64,000 nucleotides of DNA from Orychophragmus violaceus (GCA_030180135.1 CM058234.1:1736001-1800000), one strand, 5' to 3'; positions 36,701-44,648 are shown, counted from the stretch's first letter. Notes: generated from the sequence alone by a model not told the origin. A program made the numbers and translations.

Positions 36701-37339
36701 ATGTTTTTATCAAAAAATTTAAAATATTCTTGGCGTGAAATACCATTATCTAATTCGGTTGATAGTAATTTATAATTTTAACTTGAAATTTCATTATCTA
36801 ATACCAATTGATCTCACACATGTTAAATAATGTATTTAAGGGGTATATTATTTTAATCGCATATTAATGCATAGATTTGATTCACGGATAACATTTCTTC
36901 TACTACAAATCCATAAATAATTTCAGCTATATCCAAACATCTGTTTATAGGCCGATCCATTTTGTGTATCCTTTATATATACAAATCTTTGTAATGAAAA
37001 TGGTTAAAAAAAAAAAAATTTAGACAAAAAAAAAATGGTTAAAATAAACCCTAACACTTAACGAACCTTGGTCATTGAACTAGCTAAATGAACAGAAACT
37101 TCGGGCAAAAGTTTGGTGGTTGTTGTTTCCAAGACCTTTCTCATATCCAAGACAAGATGAGGCCTCCATTTCCACAGATCCACCCATCGTGTTGATAAAA
37201 CACTTGTCTTCACCGCTTCTTCAGTGGACAATCTCGAGAGGATCGTTTGCAATATATCGTCTGGGAGTTTGCTGATCCAATCATTATCATCAATAGGATC
37301 AGATGGTGATGATGATGATGATGATGAGTGTGTTGCCAT
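19888..37339 (-). CDS. F-box/FBD/LRR protein, unit A, with a ~15.9-kb transposon-filled first intron
   Basis: Four exons join in frame: 37339-37067 (F-box), 21164-20523 (LRR part), 20453-20280 and 20202-19888 (FBD), giving 467 residues, typical of the family. The F-box reads WISKLPDDILQTILSRLSTEEAVKTSVLSTRWVDLW in pieces across residues ~20-60. The leucine-rich part includes LISLSLCGF, NLKTLKLLN and SSLEVIVLQID. The FBD end has WMYNFNGSNKKEFALASHF. Such proteins are predicted SCF ubiquitin-ligase substrate adaptors. The exon pattern and phases match unit B and unit C, where intron 1 is much shorter. By position it corresponds to At3g60790. Whether splicing still works across two nested transposons is unknown. 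Confidence 0.8.
21689..21741. repeat. (AT)n microsatellite
   Basis: About 26 uninterrupted AT dinucleotides inside the small Helitron. Shorter AT runs occur at 35648-35667, 42481-42499 and 60246-60262. Confidence 0.9.
22031..23526 (-). repeat. 3' LTR of the Athila element
   Basis: 1496 bp. It starts TGATAAGCAAAAATCTAG on the plus strand and ends ACACAACACATCA. The region 23020-23280 is a GC-rich block of AGCGGC...GCCGCT hairpin units. Short open frames across that block (HSGLSQRPPQ repeats) are by-products of the repeats. It is near-identical to 34042-35543; the differences cluster around 22195-22275. Confidence 0.95.
23527..25087. other. Athila noncoding segment between the ORF2 stop and the 3' LTR
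   Basis: About 1.5 kb without a supported ORF. It begins with the polypurine tract at 23527-23540. A T-rich tract at 24836-24897 and a second polypurine-like tract (minus-strand AAGTTTGGGGGGGG, about 24978-24991) are visible. The rest is AT-rich with no recognised signal. Confidence 0.6.
25088..26884 (-). CDS. Athila downstream ORF (envelope position), function unknown
   Basis: The open frame runs to 26932, but a splice-acceptor-like TTTGCATCTATGCAG directly precedes the ATG at 26884 (MVRTERRAGQ), so I place the start there (598 residues). It lies on the same strand downstream of gag-pol, where Athila elements carry an extra, envelope-like ORF thought to be expressed from a spliced RNA. Visible features are an acidic and Ser-rich N-terminus, a Lys-rich run with repeated AKKP (about residues 50-75), a conserved-looking core (SYTFGQIRIKLDSYTW to about residue 340), a coiled-coil-like basic stretch near 470-520 and a Ser/Glu-rich tail. 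No convincing signal peptide or membrane span is seen. It resembles the plant retrotransposon ORF1/ATHILA domain family. It is intact. Confidence 0.75.
   Translation of the reverse strand: MVRTERRAGQTEESAQTHRSGKEPAVQNEDDDEMLEVSSSSDEEIGKQKRKKVAKKPAKKPAKKPAKKKKKVPKSYTFGQIRIKLDSYTWTETKFGDPEVCKKLGIYDDVMTMLSAMSLESLMLGEAYPVYREACHQFMCTFKVIEYTDGYSEENGYGHVTFTCGGKRYQISFKQISQLLGFRDMWNNQLPEIGLLPTVMWSTISRTPYETGNMKNSDIAHPAIRYVEKLLAYTLFARRENNKVLEEGLRFLAVGLQPVMTEFDVPEINYGNYHELGMVGYFMRQLSAMRKKALRSHDRTPVFRFGGLLTPIFRALGILLVNGRASSRLDESHLNRTYFLAGKIQDRIAYTFRAGPQQTANVLLPNLAITSLHDKNNIMFAPDPRYFHSSVVEPLETLNKKKKRKAAETSSQGVEAGTSSGAGQATEPAEDTEQIRPPSPVYGTARYRLHASDEVIQGAQLREAHSYIRKLERWNKLQDRTIGKLVKLGRKTKKVYKEKTKALKRQVKYLAYMVTRKKGKVQKPEGYSSSEEEASSEDFPRQQYQGEGASSSGRAPGRAPLDERRRRARRHIPPPSPGSSNESLSLGEEEDDTAPPYY
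26933..28207. other. Athila spacer between gag-pol and the downstream ORF, with a hairpin array
   Basis: About 1.3 kb without a supported gene. It contains the GC-rich hairpin array at 27597-27983, described separately. An A/T-rich part (27030-27500) precedes the downstream ORF and may hold its leader intron. A short open frame at 27038-27262 is not supported by any recognised family. Confidence 0.5.
27597..27983. repeat. Seven tandem GC-rich hairpin units with compensatory stems
   Basis: Arms (left/right) are 27597-27607/27629-27639, 27654-27664/27675-27685, 27713-27724/27744-27755, 27768-27775/27796-27803, 27831-27840/27860-27869, 27882-27891/27912-27921 and 27945-27953/27975-27983. All share the core AGCGGC...GCCGCT. 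The outer pairs change in concert: CTCGC with GCGAG, TCCAT with ATGGA, GT with AC, CAC with GTG, and CCGT with ACGG. Loops are usually 19-21 nt (10 nt in unit 2) and all carry GCTG near the same place. Spacers resemble TTCCGCGTGT. The pattern indicates selection or gene-conversion for paired structure. Confidence 0.85.
28208..33913 (-). CDS. Athila gag-pol polyprotein
   Basis: A single uninterrupted frame of 1901 residues starts MNLRSRGPTNLVPRV near the primer binding site. Domains in order: gag (about residues 60-330, with WDECKRLFLSKFF), an Asn/Gln-rich linker (about 360-450), an aspartic protease (CDLGASVSLMP, catalytic Asp near 698), reverse transcriptase (RMCIDYRKLN, and FMDDFSVYG near 1165), RNase H (CDASDYAVGAVLGQ near 1313, TDHAALRHLL), and an integrase with an HHCC finger (HCHGSEYGGH...CDACQR, about 1535-1580). 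The integrase DDE core is GIDFMG (near 1607), ISDGGTH and GQVEVSN (Glu near 1702). All catalytic motifs are present, so it may be functional. Opposite-strand open frames here are shadows. Confidence 0.95.
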   Translation of the reverse strand: MNLRSRGPTNLVPRVENIKALEREISRKKRAEKRLTGEQIDMADPEQQQQGGGMNNEGRRPQHPPRVTRAIGYYDEPNINDYNSGITPPGFDNNNYEIKASIINMVERNKFHGLPMEDPLDHLHNFDRACRTVRINGISEDAMKLILFPFSLGDKAHEWEKNLPQDSITSWDECKRLFLSKFFSKSRTAKLRNEISSFKQKTTENFGETWERFKSYTNQCPHHGFTKESLLSTLYRGILPKYRMMLDTASNCNFLQKDEREAMQLVENLATSDTNYGEDYDRTYREGGDRDDSRREIKALNEKLDKLLKANKREVNFVGEFEKHQGYIEDDTDMCFDGQVEMNYIGGQGYNKGFNQNYRNHPNFSYRSNNVENPQDQSYPPLKQQNTLQGNFQTKPAFNNGNFQQRQPYNNQGNFQQRQQFNNNQGNYQGNQHFQGQGSSNNYQRADDQTQLLKQFMESTNKAIIEIKTQVESLASEVGTIKQSNKPGPSSNRPPGFLPGKPEPNPKEYINAITLRSGRELPSREVIEDNENQAGGMDFEVEGDKETIGNERHDTEEVKDIKGKGKMYEESKEKAKTGSASTSKEKVFVPPAYEPKLPFPGRFKKQLLEKYRALFDKQMEKIQLTMPLMDAFMLVPQYSKFLKDAVKERTKEMEGMVVLTHECSAIIQRKTSPRKLEDPGSFTLPCALGPLSFERCLCDLGASVSLMPLSVAKSLGFTRYKECRISLVLADRSVRLPVGMLEDIPVMVGNFEIPTDFVVLEMDEEPKDPLIFGRPFLATAGAIIDVKKGKIDLHLGKNHILKFDINEVMKKPTIQGQAFWIETLDALADEYLEELAMEDALETVLTTKDSMTKQVNREVQEYTKLLDSRRVMEEDNQFLELPKEVHSIKSMEGKEAAKPASNGESSLDSDWCELKAPKVELKQLPDGLRYAFLGPNSSYPVIVSENLDENELNLLLIELRKYRRAIGYSLDDIKGLSPTLCTHRIHLEDETMTSIEHQRRLNPNLKEVVKKEILKLLNAGIIFPISDSTWVSPVHVVPKKGGITVVKNEKNELIPTRTITGHRMCIDYRKLNSATRKDHFPLPFIDQMLERLANHPYYCFLDGYSGFFQIPIHPNDQEKTTFTCPYGTFAYRRMPFGLCNAPATFQRCMMSIFSDLIEEMVEVFMDDFSVYGSSFAACLSNLCRILQRCEETNLVLNWEKCHFMVKEGIVLGHKISEQGIEVDKAKIDVMMGLQPPNSVKGIRSFLGHAGFYRRFIKDFSKIARPLTRLLCKETEFIFDEECLEAFNKIKNALVSAPVVQAPDWDLPFEIMCDASDYAVGAVLGQRKDKKLHVIYYASRTLDDAQTRYATTEKELLAVVFAFDKFRSYLVGSKVVVYTDHAALRHLLAKKDAKPRLLRWILLLQEFDLEIQDKKGVENGVADHLSRLRINEELPIDDSLPEEQLLMIQSLREGYDMVLKVEEVKRIKEESLPWYADFVNYLACGREPPNLNSYHRKKFYRDVTRYYWDEPYLYKRCSDGLYRRCVPEEEMEGILYHCHGSEYGGHFASFKTATKVLHSGFWWPSLFKDAHNHVSKCDACQRKGNIGRRNEMPQNPILEVEVFDVWGIDFMGPFPSSYGNQYILVAVDYVSKWVEAIASPTNDAKVVIKLFKSIIFPRFGIPRIVISDGGTHFINKVFEGLLKKYGVKHKVATPYHPQTSGQVEVSNRQIKAILEKTVGNSRKDWAKKLDDALWAYRTAFKTPLGTTPFNLLYGKSCHLPVEMEYKAMWAVKLLNFDLKTAAEKRLIQLQELDEIRLDAYENSRIYKERTKAFHDKKIIKKEFKAGDQVLLYNSRLRLFPGKLRSRWSGPFSIKEVRPYGAIVLLNKNGSEFTVNGQRLKVYSASNPVEEEVSILLTEPTPT
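34025..34037 (-). other. Athila primer binding site (tRNA-Asp)
   Basis: Plus-strand GGCAACGGCGCCA equals the last 13 nt of plant tRNA-Asp including CCA. It lies 4 nt inside the 5' LTR boundary at 34042, as in Athila-group elements. Confidence 0.85.
34042..35543 (-). repeat. 5' LTR of the Athila element
   Basis: 1502 bp, nearly identical to 22031-23526, with the extra 6 nt present near 34206. In element orientation it should hold the promoter driving gag-pol. The GC-rich hairpin block lies at about 35040-35290. Confidence 0.95.
36180..36446. mobile_element. Harbinger/Tourist-like MITE
   Basis: This 267-bp element has imperfect inverted ends GAGCAGCTCCAATGGGAG and, on the other strand, GAGCAAGAACAATGGTGAAC. 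TTA flanks both sides (36177-36179 and 36447-36449), the target duplication of PIF/Harbinger elements. It is noncoding and sits in intron 1 of the unit A F-box/FBD gene. Confidence 0.7.
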
Positions 37340-37853
37340 GGCTATTGGATCGAAGAGAATGAGAGAAACTAAAACGAGAGAGACTTAACGTTTAGACATG
37401 AAGACATGAAAAAATGAAAATGGAGAGAAGACATATATGCAGGAATTAATATTTAGTTTTGGTAGTTTGTTTATTTGGAACAATTTATTTATTTCCTCTT
37501 GACCTTGGAGATTTTGAACTTTTTTATTGTGTTTCCTTTTTGATATATATAAATTTTATAGAAATAAATTATTTTCTGTGTAAAAGAAAAAGATTCCTAA
37601 TTGCTTACATTATTTTAATGTGCAAAAGATAAGAAAAATTAGAATAATATGAGGCTCTGATTTTTATTAGACTTATAGACCAGAAATTATAATTAATTAG
37701 GTGCATGATGTTTGACATTTTAAAGATCTACACATTTTGTGTTTCCCTTTTTGGGATAATCCCATAAAAAAAACTTTAAATTTGAAAATTTTGAATACTT
37801 TATTTAGTTTCAAAGTTTGACAGAAAAATAATTAATTTCAAAATTATTAGGCA
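37340..37853. other. Promoter region of FBD unit A, paralogous to 61310-61690
   Basis: AT-rich DNA upstream of the F-box exon. Stretches such as TATTTATTTCCTCTTGACCTT, ATAAATTATTTTCTGTGTAAAA and TTTTAAAGATCTACACATTTT are shared with the DNA upstream of unit B. No other gene was seen. The MULE target duplication starts at 37854. Confidence 0.6.
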
Positions 37854-37862
37854 TTTTTATTT

Positions 37863-38752
37863 GAGAAAAGGCATTATTTGGCACTAAAAACATGTCCAAT
37901 CACAAGCGTGGCACTTAATTCTCCGTGTCAAAACAATAGCATTTTTAATTCGGGCAATTTACCATTGTACCCTTCCTCTTGTCAAGCTATTAGGTCACGA
38001 TTGTGAGACGGCGGAGATTCGACGGCGATTCCGACGATTGACGACGGAGATTGACGACGGAGAGATTCCGCTCCACCTCGGCTTGTGCTACTCCAATACA
38101 GATAGATAACAAGCGAGGTAAGAATCGAAGTAAGAATCGAAGCAAGAATATTATCGGTTTGATTTCGTTGCCTTAGCTTATTGATGTGTTCACTGCAGTG
38201 TCTGCTGCGATTGACGACGGAGATTTACGACGGTGCTAGTCCGATACAGATAGATAACAAGCGAGGTAAGAATCGAAGCAATAATAGTATCGGTTTGATT
38301 TTGTTGCATTAGCTTATTGATGTGTTGACTGCAGTGTCTGTTCTTTTCAACCGATTTCGTTTCATTAGCTTATTGATTTGTTCATTATTATGAATCTGTA
38401 TAATCTCCAATGTCTGCTGTTCTCAACCGATTTCATTGCCTTAACTTATTGATGTGTTCACTCCAATGTCTGCTGTTCTCAACCGATTTCACTGCCTGCT
38501 GTTCTCAACCGATTTCACTGCCTTAGCTTATTGATGTGTTCACTCCAATGTCTGCTGTTCTCAACCGATTTCATTGCCTTAGCTTATTGATGTGTTCACT
38601 CCAATGTCTGCTTCATTTCCTTAGCTTATTGATGTTTTCATTATTATGAATCTGAATAATCTCCAATGTCTGCTGTTCTCAACTGATTTCATTGCCTTAG
38701 CTTATTGATGTGTTCATTATTATGATTCATTTCCGTTTTGTGGTTGTAGATC
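37863..38752. repeat. MULE 5' terminus and tandem-repeat leader
   Basis: The terminal inverted-repeat-like region (37863-37985) is followed by a GC-richer tract with repeated GACGACGGAGAT. Then come two copies of ACAGATAGATAACAAGCGAG (38097 and 38243) and about eight copies (38170-38720) of a unit built from AGCTTATTGATGTGTTCACT, CCAATGTCTGCTGTTCTCAA and CCGATTTCATTGCCTT. This probably forms the transposase promoter and leader. ACAGATAGATAACAAGCGA recurs in direct orientation near the other end at about 54504. Confidence 0.75.
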
Positions 38753-41364
38753 ATGTTGGATCTTTATTGTGTCTGTGGTGAATGGAAAAGAGACGAGAAG
38801 ATGCAGTGGGAATTTGAAGTTGATGATAGCAGAAGAGCCTCACTGTTTGATGTTGAGGAAGAAGTCAGTTTCAGTGATCTAGTAAAGATTATCACCGAAG
38901 ACTTTGATATAAAGAATAGGCAGTTTAGTCTTTCTTATGGGCTTCCTCAACGAATGAAGACTTTTGTCGAAGAGTTTCCTCCAATAGCTATAGGAAATGA
39001 TTTACAATTAAGAACCTTTATCAACAAAAGAAAGGTTGATCCTGAGATGATCCGTCTTTGCTTAACGGTTAGTAATTGGTTCTTGAATAGCTTTATAATT
39101 GTAAAACTTTTAAATTCATATTGATTTACTTTGTTATTTATTTCAGGTTGGTGATATATATCCTCCAGTATTGGAGAATGATTGTAGCACAACTGAAGAG
39201 GTAATGTCTTTTTACTAGACGAAATATCTGTTTAGTAGTTGTTGTTTATTATTCAGTAAAGTGTTCAAGATTAACAGGATAGATTTCCTAATCAGATAAA
39301 GATCTTATTTGGTCACTCTTTGTTGTAGGTAAATGTCAGTTCGAATATAAATGGCATGTTTCAAACTGCTGCAAACAAGAATTCGCATGGAACACAGAAT
39401 GTAAGACTTCTTGCACCATTATTGTAGACGAAATATCTGTTTAGTAGTTGATGTTTATTATTCAGGATAGTCTTCCAGATTAACAGAATCTTAGTTGGTC
39501 ATTTTTTGTTGTTGGTCATTCATTGTTGTAGGCAACTCCAGAAACCAACAATTCGTCATCAACTTATGATAGAGGAGAGCCTTCTGTTCTTTTGCATCCT
39601 GTTCCAGATCTTCCTCCTCTTCGTACCGGGTTTTCTCCTTCAACATCAGGTGATGTTATATGTGTCAACAGATACTTCAAGAACAAGTTAGAGATGATGA
39701 CAAAGATGAAGAATTGGGCGTTGGAGTGGAAGTTTGAATTCAGGACGCTTTGGTCAAATAAGGATAGAGTTATTTTAGGTTGCGTTGATGCTAAGTGCAC
39801 TTGGAAGAAGCGGGCAACAAGGCTTCCAGATTCTCAGTTTTTTGTGGTGAAGAAGTATGTACATGGACATACTTGTGACACGACCCACAGAAACGCGAAT
39901 CATAGGCAAGCAAGTGCAAAACTGCTTGGTGCTTTAATTTGCAGCAACTACGGAGAAAAAAAGGATGGTCTCAATCCGAAGCAGATTATTGAGCAAGTTA
40001 GGATACATCATGGGGTTCAAATCAACTACAAACAAGCATGGAGAGTGAAAGAAGAAGCTCAGAAATTAATGAGAGGTACTCCTGAAGACAGTTATTATAA
40101 CTTGTCCAAGTGGTTGTTCAAACTTCAAGAGACAAATCCTGGATCAAAAACGTATCTTGAGATGGATCCTGCTGGGAAGTTCAAGTATGCATTTGTTGCA
40201 TTTGGAGCATCAGTAAGAGGTTTTTCATTGATGAGGAGAGTTATAGCTGTTGATGGTACATTCCTCAAGGGTAAGTTTAAGGGGACTCTACTAGGAGCTA
40301 GTGCACAGGATGGGAACTTCCACTTATACCCTCTGGCATTTGCAATTGTTGATTCAGAGAACGAAGAAGCATGGTCTTGGTTTTTCAGAGGGTTGACATT
40401 TATGATCCCTGATGCAGAAGACCTTGTTTTTGTTTCTGACAGGGCTCAAAGCATCGCAGCAGCTCTTGCAAAAGTTTATCCTCTTGCTCATCATGGGATT
40501 TGTAGGATTCATATGATCAATAACATCAAAACAAGGTATGGAAAAACCGGACTGATTCCTTTGGTAGAATCTGCTGCTAATGCCTATACAGTCCATGAGT
40601 TCAATGCGCTGTTTAGTGATATAAGAGATGGAAGTCCAAGCTTAGCTAAGTATTTGGTAGATGCAGATGTCACGAAGTGGGCTCGTTGCTTTGCTCCAGG
40701 AAACAGGTACAATATTATGACCACAAACATTGCAGAGTCTCTGAATTCGATGTTAAAAATGCCTCGTGAGTTGCCAATAATCTCACTGCTGGAGACTATC
40801 AGATTGACGCTCACGACATGGTTTCACGAGCGCCGGGAAGCTGCCAAGAAAAATGAGAGTATTGTTACACCTCGTGTAGTGAAGAAGCTGGTATCAAGAT
40901 ATGATGCTGCTATGACACTTAATGTCTACCAGGTTGATAGATATGTGTTTGAGGTTAAAGATGAAGCTAAGAAGTTTGTTGTGAATCTGGAACAGAAGCA
41001 TTGCACATGCAATGTTTTTGATATAGATAGGATTCCTTGCATTCATGCTGTTGCTGCTGCTAAGCGTTCAAAGTTGGATGAGAACAAATATGTGGATGCT
41101 TTCTACTCCGCAGAAGTGTTTGCTAAAGCTTATGCTGAAAGCATACATCCTTGTGGAGATTTGACTACATGTGAGTATCCAGAGGCTGTGGCTGGCTATT
41201 CATGTCCACCACCAAAGACTAAACAAAGCAGTGGCAGACCTCCAACTAAGAGGATCAGATCAGTTGGAGAGTTTGGAGTTCCAGGTTCTAAATCCAAATC
41301 ACATAAGTGCAGTAGATGTGGTGTTCCTGGCCATAACAAGAGCTCCTGCAGAACAGCGATATGA
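38753..41364 (+). CDS. MuDR-type (MULE) transposase
   Basis: Four exons join in frame: 38753-39067, 39147-39200, 39329-39400 and 39532-41364, giving 757 residues. The N-terminal exon (MLDLYCVCGEWKRDEK..., SFSDLVKIITEDFDI) resembles the PB1-like N-terminus of plant MuDR proteins. The MULE DDE domain holds VIAVDGTFLKGKFKGTLLGA (first Asp) and VFVSDRAQSIAAAL with CRIHMINNIK (second Asp and the C/H motif). A SWIM zinc finger follows (CTCNVFDIDRIPCIHAVAAA), then a C-terminal CCHC knuckle (CSRCGVPGHNKSSC). It should bind the element ends and catalyse excision and insertion. No frameshift or stop is seen, so it may be active. Smaller frames over the last exon are shadows. Confidence 0.92.
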
Positions 41365-42545
41365 GGATAAGATTTGGAGTTTACACATGGATGCTTGCAA
41401 GGATTACGAGGATGACACATCATACATTACTTTCCGAATTATTCTTCTCAATATGATACTCTCCCTTTATTTATCATTCATAAGTGTTTGCAACATTATT
41501 TGATGAGATTTGATTGAACATTGGGCTCTCTTGAACATTTCATATTTTTTTCGTTTCAGGAACAAAAATGTATCGTCTCTTTTAAATGTTGGCTGAAAAC
41601 GATTAAAAGTTTTAAGTAATGCGTTCCTAAAACTGATTTATTGTTTCCTGAAAGGTTTCAATTTAGAGTTACGAATGTAAAAATATTCGTAACACCTTCC
41701 TTGAAAAGTGTAAGTCCTTCCAGAATTTTATTAGTTGTTATCAATATATATAAATTTCAACTTAGTAGAATATTCGAAGTATTAACTTAGCCTAGTGCCT
41801 AAATAACATAATTGCATATAAATCATGTCCCAAGTTCGAACCAATTTGACAATTTATTATTATTTTTTAAAATTAAATAATTTTGGAAGACCTTCCTGAA
41901 TAACTGTAATAGTTTCATCTATATTCAGATGTACTATAATATACAAGTTAGTTTGCTTTATGAATATCATTCAAGTCCGACAACCAAAATTTGAACAAAT
42001 TTTTAAAATTATAGATTTAATTTAATACTGCTTCCTGAAAACTATCGGTTTCAAAATTTACGGTTACCCATTGTTTTTGTCTGAAAAGTTACATGTTGGA
42101 AAGTGTGTGACTGGTCAAAGATGAATGAATTGGAAAGATGTAACTTGTCAGTGATTGTTTTAAAAGTTGCATCGGTTCACTATTTCCAAAGTCGACTGGA
42201 CACCCATTTCCTTTGTCTATATATAGAGTCACATTTACATATACAAATATATCGATTTGTTTCACTTGTTTCTTCCTTTCATTCTTCGAATTTAGGTATC
42301 TCTGTCTCTTTCTCATTTACAATTATGTATCTCTTTCATCTTTCATTTGGCCAGTTTTTAAATACAATTTCAATTTTTAATGCTTTCCTTTCGCTTTATA
42401 AGAGAAAGGTTGAAGAGTTTTTACATGTGTTTTTTCTAAAAATGTTGCATGCGTTTCCATATGTTGTTGTAATTCAGAAATATATATATATATATATATT
42501 TATATCTATATCTAAACATGTTGCTTGCGTTTTATTCAGGAAATC
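41365..42545. other. MULE spacer: transposase 3' end and E2-like gene promoter
   Basis: No gene in 41365-42200. It holds four plus-strand copies of TTCCTRAA and one reverse copy. The segment 41530-41760 has a diverged copy at 47060-47260. A TATA box (TCTATATATAG, about 42216-42226) and a probable leader intron (GT at 42296, AG ending at 42540) mark the promoter and 5' UTR of the E2-like gene. Confidence 0.55.
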
Positions 42546-43010
42546 ATGTCGCTCCTACAAATACATGTTAAGAAGGCTCTGAAAAGTTTGGAGAAGAATC
42601 CACTTCCATTTGTTAGCATTGGTCCGGTCGAAGATGACTTTTACAAGTGGGAAGGCATGATGATTGGACCTGAAAATTCTCCATACGAAGGAGGCGTGTT
42701 CAAATTTTCTCTCTGGTTTCCTGTTGAATATCCTTTCAAACCACCAAGGTTCTTCTTTAAAACAAAGGTCTATCATCCGAACGTTGATAAGAATGGGTAC
42801 GTTTTAATTCCTAAGTTGATAGTCTTGAGGGAGTGGACAATTCTGGATACCATTCCAAAACTTCTGGAATCAATTCATTCTTTGCTGAAAGAACCAAAAG
42901 TTGGAGAAGATGATCAGGTTGTTGATGAAATTGCGGACCTCTACATATCTGACAATGTTGTGTTCAAATCCCTTGCTGAGGCGTGGACTAGGGAGCATGC
43001 TACTATCTGA
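42546..43010 (+). CDS. Ubiquitin-conjugating enzyme (E2)-like protein lacking the catalytic cysteine
   Basis: The ATG at 42546 follows a probable leader intron; the upstream in-frame start at 42525 would be a TTG. The 154 residues cover a whole UBC fold: KALKSLEKNPLPF, DFYKWEGMMIGPENSPYEGG, FSLWFPVEYPFKPPRFFFKT, YHPNVDKNG, a helical end and AEAWTREHA. In canonical E2s HPNxxxNGxIC carries the active cysteine. Here the sequence is HPNVDKNGYVL, so Leu replaces Cys. It therefore cannot form the usual ubiquitin thioester and may act as a UEV-like binder or be decaying. The frame is intact, with a TATA promoter, arguing for retention. It lies between the transposase and the tandem array in the MULE. 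Confidence 0.85.
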   Translation: MSLLQIHVKKALKSLEKNPLPFVSIGPVEDDFYKWEGMMIGPENSPYEGGVFKFSLWFPVEYPFKPPRFFFKTKVYHPNVDKNGYVLIPKLIVLREWTILDTIPKLLESIHSLLKEPKVGEDDQVVDEIADLYISDNVVFKSLAEAWTREHATI

Positions 43011-43578
43011 AATTACATTTTATTATGAATATTTATGTTTTGCCATTGTTTGTTATTTAAGACTAAATCTATCTATGTACCTCCTCTGTCTTTATATTGT
43101 TGTAATGATATTTATGTTTTAAGAATGTTTGTCCCGTTTCTTATTAATTCAAAACACTTTGTATTCAAACCTTATTGCCACAATGTTTATGAGACAAATT
43201 ATAAATTGATTTAACTAAAATATTGACGGTGATTCAGTAATTACACAAACCAAAAGAATGATGGACAATCGTTTCGAATTAAGATGAACAAATTTCTTTA
43301 AAAATATTTGGGTATAGCTTCCTGAATATATATTATGATTTCCATAAAATGAAGTAATTTAAGAGATGAAAGTCTTATCTGATTTCTAATGACGTAGTTT
43401 AAGTACAAAAAAGAACATACTAATTTATCTCATGAAAGCCGCAGTCTTGAATTCAATTGAACAACTTTACAAAGATGATAGGAAACTCTTGATGAATGGT
43501 TTGCAGAATATCCCCTAAAAAGGGGTGGTTTTGTTATTCGAGAGTGTACATTAATTTGTTTGGGGTTTAGGGTTTACA
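43011..43578. other. MULE spacer downstream of the E2-like gene
   Basis: AT-rich DNA with one TTCCTGAA at 43319-43326. No gene or RNA was recognised. The hairpin-containing tandem array begins at 43579. Confidence 0.5.
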
Positions 43579-44527
43579 AGTGGTTTAGGGTATAGATTTT
43601 AACCACTAGAAAGAGTATATACACTATTCCATAGTTTTAATTAATTTGCTTGGGTTCATTAAGTAGTGGTTTAGGGTATAGATTTTAACCACTAGAAAGA
43701 ATATATACACTATTTTGCTTGGGTTCATCCATTAGTGGTTTAGGGTATAGATTTTAACCACTAGAAAGAGTATATACACTATTTTGCTTGGGTTCATCCA
43801 GTAGTGGTTTAGGGTATAGATTTTAACCACTAGAAAGAGTATATACACTATTCCATAGTTTTAATTAATTTGCTTGGGTTCATCAAGTAGTGGTTTATGG
43901 TATAGATTTTAACCACTAGAAAGAGTATATACACTATTTTGCTTGGGTTCATCCAGTAGTGGTTTAGGGTTTAGATGTTTGCGCTTAGGGTTTAGAGTCT
44001 AAAAATAGGTTAGGAAGACGTTCCTAAAGTGTAATACATTTTAATTAATTTGCTTGGGTTCATCAAGTAATGGTTTAGGGTATAGATTTTAACCACTAGA
44101 AAGAGTATATACACTATTTTGCTTGGTTTCATCCAGTAGTGGTTTAGGGTATAGATTTTAACCACTAGAAAGAGTATATACACTATTCCATAGTTTTAAT
44201 TAATTTGCTTGGGTTCATCAAGTAATGGTTTAGGGTATAGATTTTAACCACTAGAAAGAGTATATACACTATTTTGCTTGGGTTCATCCAGTAGTGGTTT
44301 AGGGTATAGATTTTAACCACTAGAAAGAGTATATACACTATTCCATAGTTTTAATTAATTTGCTTGGGTTCATCAAGTAGTGGTTTAGGGTATAGATTTT
44401 AACCACTAGAAAGAGTATATACACTATTTTGCTTGGGTTCATCCAGTAGTGGTTTAGGGTTTAGATGTTTGCGCTTAGGGTTTAGAGTCTAAAAATAGGT
44501 TAGGAAGACGTTCCTAAAGTGTAATAC
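43579..44527. repeat. 12-copy tandem array with an inverted repeat in each unit
   Basis: Unit starts (AGTGGTTT or AATGGTTT) are at 43579, 43665, 43734, 43803, 43889, 43958, 44069, 44138, 44224, 44293, 44379 and 44448. Spacing is mostly 86 or 69 bp, often alternating; the longer units carry an extra CCATAGTTTTAATTAATTTG. Most units read AGTGGTTTAGGGTATAG...AACCACT, an inverted repeat, followed by AGAGTATATACACT, itself nearly palindromic. Copies 6 and 12 end in a divergent tail (GCGCTTAGGGTTTAG...TAGGAAGACGTTCCTAAA), and the two copies of that tail are 490 bp apart, so there is a higher-order duplication. Confidence 0.92.
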
Positions 44528-44569
44528 GTTTTACTAAATACAGCAGAAAATAAAAAAAAATACCCATAT

Positions 44570-44648
44570 AGGGATTCGAACTTGGGACATGAGAGACGTT
44601 ATGTACGCAGTTAGTTTAAGAATTGTATAAACCATCTGAGCTATCTAT
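44570..44648 (-). repeat. tRNA-promoter-like module, copy 1
   Basis: On the minus strand, an A-box match TAGCTCAGATGG (44632-44643) is followed by a B-box match AGTTCGAATCC (44572-44582). The spacing exceeds that of a simple tRNA and no acceptor stem pairs, so it is not a tRNA gene. It could be the head of a SINE or a Pol III promoter module. Confidence 0.5.

Noticed and set aside
43560..44500. Interstitial telomere from the repeated GGTTTAGGG phrases
   Set aside because: The phrase occurs once per 69-86-bp unit, not as a continuous TTTAGGG run; it is part of the array unit.
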